Below the pieces are notes generated by a model. It saw only the letters and a list, made by a program, of their open reading frames with translations, was not told where the DNA came from and ran no database searches. A stretch of 44,567 nucleotides of DNA from an uncultured Muribaculaceae bacterium (GTDB taxonomy: Bacteria; Bacteroidota; Bacteroidia; Bacteroidales; Muribaculaceae). Where the stretch lies: assembly GCA_910587235.1 (NCBI GenBank), contig CAJUKD010000017.1, positions 1-44,567 on the forward strand. Direction: 5' to 3'. The first letter of the stretch is position 1. Each line of letters starts with the position of its first letter. Made by a program: the position numbers and the translations under genes. Shown in pieces: positions 41,210-44,567 of this stretch.

Positions 41210-41605
41210 TCATTTGAATTCGGCGGCGATGGCATTTGCGATCTCCTTCATCCGTTCCGGCGTCAGCTCTTTTTTCTTAGCTTTGAAGTCGAGATCGCCT
41301 TCGCATACTATAGGCACGAGATGGATATGTGCATGGGGCACTTCCATGCCGATTACGGCTGACGCTATTCGTTTGCAAGGTATGGCACGGAGCTGTGCTT
41401 TAGCTACACGTTTGGCAAAAAGCTGAAGGGCGGCGAAATCGTCGTCGGACAGATCGAAGATATAGTCGATCTCTTTTTTGGGCACGACGAGTGTGTGGCC
41501 TTCGGAGAGAGGGTTGATGTCGAGGAACGCATAGTGGCGCTCATCTTCGGCCACTTTGTACGAGGGAATCTCGCCGGCTATGATACGGGAAAAGATGCTT
41601 GCCAT
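41210..41605 (-). CDS. HIT-family hydrolase
   Basis: The 131-residue cytosolic protein has the histidine triad HAHIHLVP (His91, His93, His95) with the upstream block GHTLVVPKKEID. It is the HINT/protein-kinase-C-interacting type, nucleoside phosphoramidases that hydrolyse adenosine-5-phosphoramidates. MASIFSRIIAGEIPSYKVAE is the typical start. It is joined to greA in an operon, 11 nt downstream, a common arrangement in Bacteroidetes. All key residues are intact. Confidence 0.93.
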   Translation of the reverse strand: MASIFSRIIAGEIPSYKVAEDERHYAFLDINPLSEGHTLVVPKKEIDYIFDLSDDDFAALQLFAKRVAKAQLRAIPCKRIASAVIGMEVPHAHIHLVPIVCEGDLDFKAKKKELTPERMKEIANAIAAEFK

Positions 41606-41616
41606 GACAGGTGTTA

Positions 41617-42087
41617 TCAGATGTTTATTTCAAGGATCTCAAATTTTACCTTGCCTGCAGGAATGGTTATCTCAACCACATCACCGACTTTATGACCAAG
41701 CAGCCCGCGGGCTATCGGGGTTGATATGGCTATCTTCTTTTCGCGCAGATTTGCTTCGGAGTCGGCTACTATGGTGTATTCTACTTCGGAACCGGTGCCG
41801 ACATTGCGGATTTTTACCCGGTTGAGCATCTGCACTTCGTCGGTGGAAAGTTTGCTTTCATCGATGATACGTGCGTTTGCTACAAGATCTTTCAGCTGGG
41901 AAATCTTCATTTCCAGAAGACCCTGCGCTTCTTTTGCCGCATCGTATTCGGCGTTTTCGGAAAGGTCGCCTTTATCGCGTGCCTCAGCTATCGCACGTGA
42001 TATTTCAGGGCGCTTAACACTTTCAAGATAGGCTATTTCTTCCATCTTTCGGTCGTAGCCTTCTTTGGTCATATATGTGATTGCCAT
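41617..42087 (-). CDS. greA: Transcription elongation factor GreA
   Basis: The product is 156 residues from ATG 42087; an in-frame extension upstream would add 19 basic residues that are not part of the family. It has the N-terminal antiparallel coiled coil with the acidic tip in AEARDKGDLSENAEYDAAKE and the C-terminal FKBP-like domain (GTGSEVEYTIV, ARGLLGHKVGDVVEITIPAG). GreA binds RNA polymerase and stimulates cleavage of backtracked transcripts, rescuing stalled complexes. It is the first gene of the operon with the HIT and thioredoxin-like genes. Confidence 0.96.
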   Translation of the reverse strand: MAITYMTKEGYDRKMEEIAYLESVKRPEISRAIAEARDKGDLSENAEYDAAKEAQGLLEMKISQLKDLVANARIIDESKLSTDEVQMLNRVKIRNVGTGSEVEYTIVADSEANLREKKIAISTPIARGLLGHKVGDVVEITIPAGKVKFEILEINI

Positions 42088-42190
42088 AATTTTCGTTTTT
42101 TTGATTATACGTTTTTTATATACAATAAAAAGAAAGAAACTCAACCCGTCGGCAGAGTCCCCGTTGGTTATTATAACAAATGTTCAAAGG

Positions 42191-42198
42191 CAAAGGTA
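42191..42198 (-). promoter_or_regulatory. Bacteroidales -7 box for greA
   Basis: The minus strand reads TACCTTTG (TAnnTTTG) about 104 nt before the greA ATG, allowing a leader of near 97 nt. There is no clear -33 match. Confidence 0.55.
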
Positions 42199-42254
42199 AG
42201 GACTTTTTCTGAGGGAAGATTGTTTTATTTCTTAATAATATTTAAAATCAAAAT

Positions 42255-42293
42255 AACGGGTTCTTAAAGCTATCATAGCTTTATGAACCCGTT
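42255..42293 (-). terminator. Hairpin terminator after the choice-of-anchor-J protein
   Basis: Stem AACGGGTTC (42255-42263) / GAACCCGTT (42285-42293) continues, after one mismatch, with an 8-bp inner stem (42265-42272 with 42276-42283). On the minus strand ATTTTGATTTT follows, giving a usable terminator between this gene and greA. Confidence 0.8.
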
Positions 42294-42315
42294 TAAATTA
42301 GAGATTAAAAGCGAG

Positions 42316-44520
42316 TTATCTCACGATTTTCTTGTCTATGCTGCCGTCGGAATGGCGGAGGATGTAAACTCCGGGAGCAAGTTTGGAACCGGACGGAACA
42401 CGAGTACCGCCGATGGTGTATACTTCAACTGCTTCGGCGGTGCCGGTTTCGACTGCGCTTATGCCGGATTCGGTCTGATGTACGCTGAAAGTCTTTGTGT
42501 AGCCGGGTATGCTTACGGTCAGGGTGCCGTCGACAGGATATGTGGCTGAATGACCTTTCAGGGTAAGTGTGGCTTTGTTGCGGCTGCCGGAAGGAGTTAC
42601 TTCGAGCCATTCCGGAGCGCTTATTGTAAAGTCGGCTGCATCGTAATTACTTTCGAACACTATCTGTTTGGTCGATTCTTGACCGAGATATATGCTGTTT
42701 TCCGATTTTGTTTCCAACCAGGGATAACATGCGTCGAGGCTGATGGCGAAAGCTCCGTAGAGATCACCGAAAGCATTACTGAATGATGAAAGAGGACGGT
42801 ATGTATGTCTTCCGCCTGCAACGATGTCGATATACCCGTTGTTGCGTTTCAGTGCGTCGGGATACTTGGAATGCAATGGGCAGAAATGTGCTACTTTGTC
42901 GGAATTGAAGCCGCTGACACGGAATGCGTATGATTCCGGGGCTGCAAGAACTACAGGTTCGTCGAAGTGGAATCGCAGGCATACCTCGTGGTTGACCTGA
43001 TCTGATTGGCCGAGCACCTGTGCGCCGGAGATGGACTTCGAAATGATTGCTTCGCCTTCCGGTTCTCCTGAAGTGTTTAGCCGGAATATTTCAAATGTGA
43101 ATTCTGCATCGGCTGCAAAACGGCCATAAGCATGGAGCCACGCTCCGTTAAGTACTATAGGAGCTGTCGGGGCTGTGAATGTGTTGTATATGCCTGCTAT
43201 TTTTGCATCCTGTGTTCCTGTAAGATCCTGCCAGTAGGCGTCGGTGTTGGCGCTGTGTCCGAACAATGAAACCTCGGTGTCGTCACCGTAAGATACCATG
43301 GTGACAGCAAGGTTTTCGTCTTCTTCGTTATTGTATATGGCGGGTGAGAAAGGCAACATGCCGAAATCAATGAAAAGGGCTTCTTCAGTGTCTGTTGCCT
43401 CGCTTTGCAGATAAGTCGCCGCACCTCCGGCCTGTAACGCATAGATCTTATGGGCGAAAGATGCTACTGCGTGATTGGGGCTGCCGCCGTGGAGCACATG
43501 GGGTGTGAAGAGATTATTATAGAAAGAGTGTTCGTTAGTGTAGTCAGGATAATAAATCAATTCTAGATTATCGGCATCAGTGCTTGTGGCTGCATCACCG
43601 GTCAGAGGATCCATATAAGCCCAGATGAATGAACCGTCCTCTATTTCAGATGTATTTGTCCATACTACGGGTGAAAACACCGGATATACGGCTACAGGCA
43701 TGGGGAAATAGTTACGGCCTTCGCCTATTGGCTGAAGTCCGTAATATAAGGTGGATTCCGGCCAGGCATAGGAAACCTTTGCTTCTTCGTAGCCTACTTT
43801 TACGGCATCGATAAGTACTGTTGTTCCGTCGGTGCCTGTATAACGGAATGCGAAGCGGACTTTTTTGCCCACATAGTCGTTAAGGTCGAATTCTTTGCGT
43901 TGCATGCTGTCGAAATGCAGCATGGAAAGTTCTCCGTAGGAAACTCCCATGTATTCGTCGGCAAAGTCATGGATTGTGACAAAATCTCCTCCGTCGACCT
44001 GAGCCATAAGTGCGAGCGAGCATATTTTAGTCTGGTTGACCCAGTTCACGTTATAATCTTCGTCGATTGTGATGTCGTCTTCAGAGTTGTGCTTGAAGAA
44101 GTCGAGAGGCGTGAAGTGTACGTAGAATGATAGTTTGTCGCCGGCGCGTGGTGCCAGCTCCGGCATGATCAGCCATTCATCCTGCTGTTTTGTGCGGTCC
44201 AATATAGGGGATATCTGGGCAAAATACAAACCGTCAACAGGGTCTACGCGATGATTTTCCATTTTGCTGAAAATAAGCCACTGGTTGAGTAGCGGGAGAT
44301 TGGCACTGCCTTCGGAATATTTTTCCCATCCCAGAGGAATCCAGGATGCCATCCCTGTGCATTCGTCGAAATTTTCATAAAGTAGTGTGCCTTGGTTTAT
44401 TTCGTCGGCACGGGATGCAGACTGGCGGATATTGGCAGACATACTGCAGAGGTCGGTGGCGACGGCTGTCGGTATTGCGGCTGCGGCGATTCCGAGGAGC
44501 ATGAGTACTTGTTTTTTCAT
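42316..44520 (-). CDS. Secreted choice-of-anchor-J-type protein with sorting-like C-terminus
   Basis: The product is 734 residues. After signal peptide MKKQVLMLLGIAAAAIPTAV there is LLYENFDECTGMASWIPLGW (about 46-65), DEWLIMPELAPRAGDKLSFY and FAFRYTGTDGTTVLIDAVKV, which form the jelly-roll domain usually named choice-of-anchor J. A long beta-rich region without known domain follows, then a BACON/Ig-like module (about 615-680, FTISAPEWLEVTPSGSRNKA). The C-terminal sorting-like domain is VYTIGGTRVPSGSKLAPGVY ending KKIVR. It is predicted to be exported and anchored or released at the surface; the function is unknown. The start ATG at 44518-44520 is close to the window end, so its promoter is outside or at 44521-44567. 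Confidence 0.75.
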   Translation of the reverse strand: MKKQVLMLLGIAAAAIPTAVATDLCSMSANIRQSASRADEINQGTLLYENFDECTGMASWIPLGWEKYSEGSANLPLLNQWLIFSKMENHRVDPVDGLYFAQISPILDRTKQQDEWLIMPELAPRAGDKLSFYVHFTPLDFFKHNSEDDITIDEDYNVNWVNQTKICSLALMAQVDGGDFVTIHDFADEYMGVSYGELSMLHFDSMQRKEFDLNDYVGKKVRFAFRYTGTDGTTVLIDAVKVGYEEAKVSYAWPESTLYYGLQPIGEGRNYFPMPVAVYPVFSPVVWTNTSEIEDGSFIWAYMDPLTGDAATSTDADNLELIYYPDYTNEHSFYNNLFTPHVLHGGSPNHAVASFAHKIYALQAGGAATYLQSEATDTEEALFIDFGMLPFSPAIYNNEEDENLAVTMVSYGDDTEVSLFGHSANTDAYWQDLTGTQDAKIAGIYNTFTAPTAPIVLNGAWLHAYGRFAADAEFTFEIFRLNTSGEPEGEAIISKSISGAQVLGQSDQVNHEVCLRFHFDEPVVLAAPESYAFRVSGFNSDKVAHFCPLHSKYPDALKRNNGYIDIVAGGRHTYRPLSSFSNAFGDLYGAFAISLDACYPWLETKSENSIYLGQESTKQIVFESNYDAADFTISAPEWLEVTPSGSRNKATLTLKGHSATYPVDGTLTVSIPGYTKTFSVHQTESGISAVETGTAEAVEVYTIGGTRVPSGSKLAPGVYILRHSDGSIDKKIVR

Positions 44521-44567
44521 TCTGATTCTGAAATAGGATTTGTTACGTATATTTTTATATTTAGTTT

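Overview
The window looks like a chromosomal segment of a gut Bacteroidales, most likely family Muribaculaceae. Support comes from the SusC/SusD pair, Bacteroidales-type promoters (TTTG, about 19-21 nt, then TAnnTTTG), a Bacteroidetes-type GlmU-like protein, many secreted proteins ending in a short sorting-like C-terminal domain, and a base composition near 50% G+C (judged by eye). I see no rRNA, tRNA, CRISPR array, insertion sequence or phage module.

Layout. 1-353: no convincing protein gene, but nested inverted repeats that could be a structured RNA. 354-5291: housekeeping and envelope genes (muramidase-like lipoprotein, PepD dipeptidase, a small membrane protein with an OmpH/Skp-like lipoprotein, a GT4 glycosyltransferase, a small conserved protein). 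5292-10340: a minus-strand three-gene operon (DUF3575-type protein, carboxypeptidase-regulatory/OmpA-like/TPR protein, and an outer-membrane protein built from four tandem barrel-like repeats) behind a near-perfect promoter. 10407-13337: a secreted GH13 alpha-amylase with two starch-binding modules. 13495-14457: PhoH ATPase. 14731-17329: two secreted proteins of unknown function. 17439-19029: rubredoxin, a macrodomain-like protein, and an SDR dehydrogenase close to 7-alpha-hydroxysteroid dehydrogenase.

19276-38158 is a co-oriented polysaccharide-utilization-like locus of about 19 kb: S-type sulfatase, an all-helical protein, two ribokinases, SusC, SusD, a secreted beta-propeller protein, a DHDPS/NAL-family aldolase, a YhcH/NanQ-family lipoprotein, an MFS transporter, a beta-helix/beta-propeller chimera and a full-length beta-helix protein. 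The order regulator-like helical protein, kinase, kinase, SusC, SusD, enzymes, transporter matches the ribose-utilization (rus) loci described in Bacteroides. The enzyme set is different: aldolase, anomerase-like protein and beta-propellers in place of nucleoside hydrolases. My reading is a rus-derived locus retargeted to a glycoconjugate containing ribose (or a similar pentose) and a 2-keto-3-deoxy sugar acid. SusC/D would import, the propellers would cleave, the MFS protein would transport, and the aldolase and kinases would feed central metabolism. The substrate is inference.

38223-44567: RmlC (minus) and the GlmU-like protein (plus) diverge from overlapping promoters. A perfect 54-bp palindrome then separates the GlmU-like gene from a convergent greA - HIT - thioredoxin-like operon. 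Last comes a large secreted protein of the choice-of-anchor-J type. Strong hairpins lie at most convergent or tandem gene ends.
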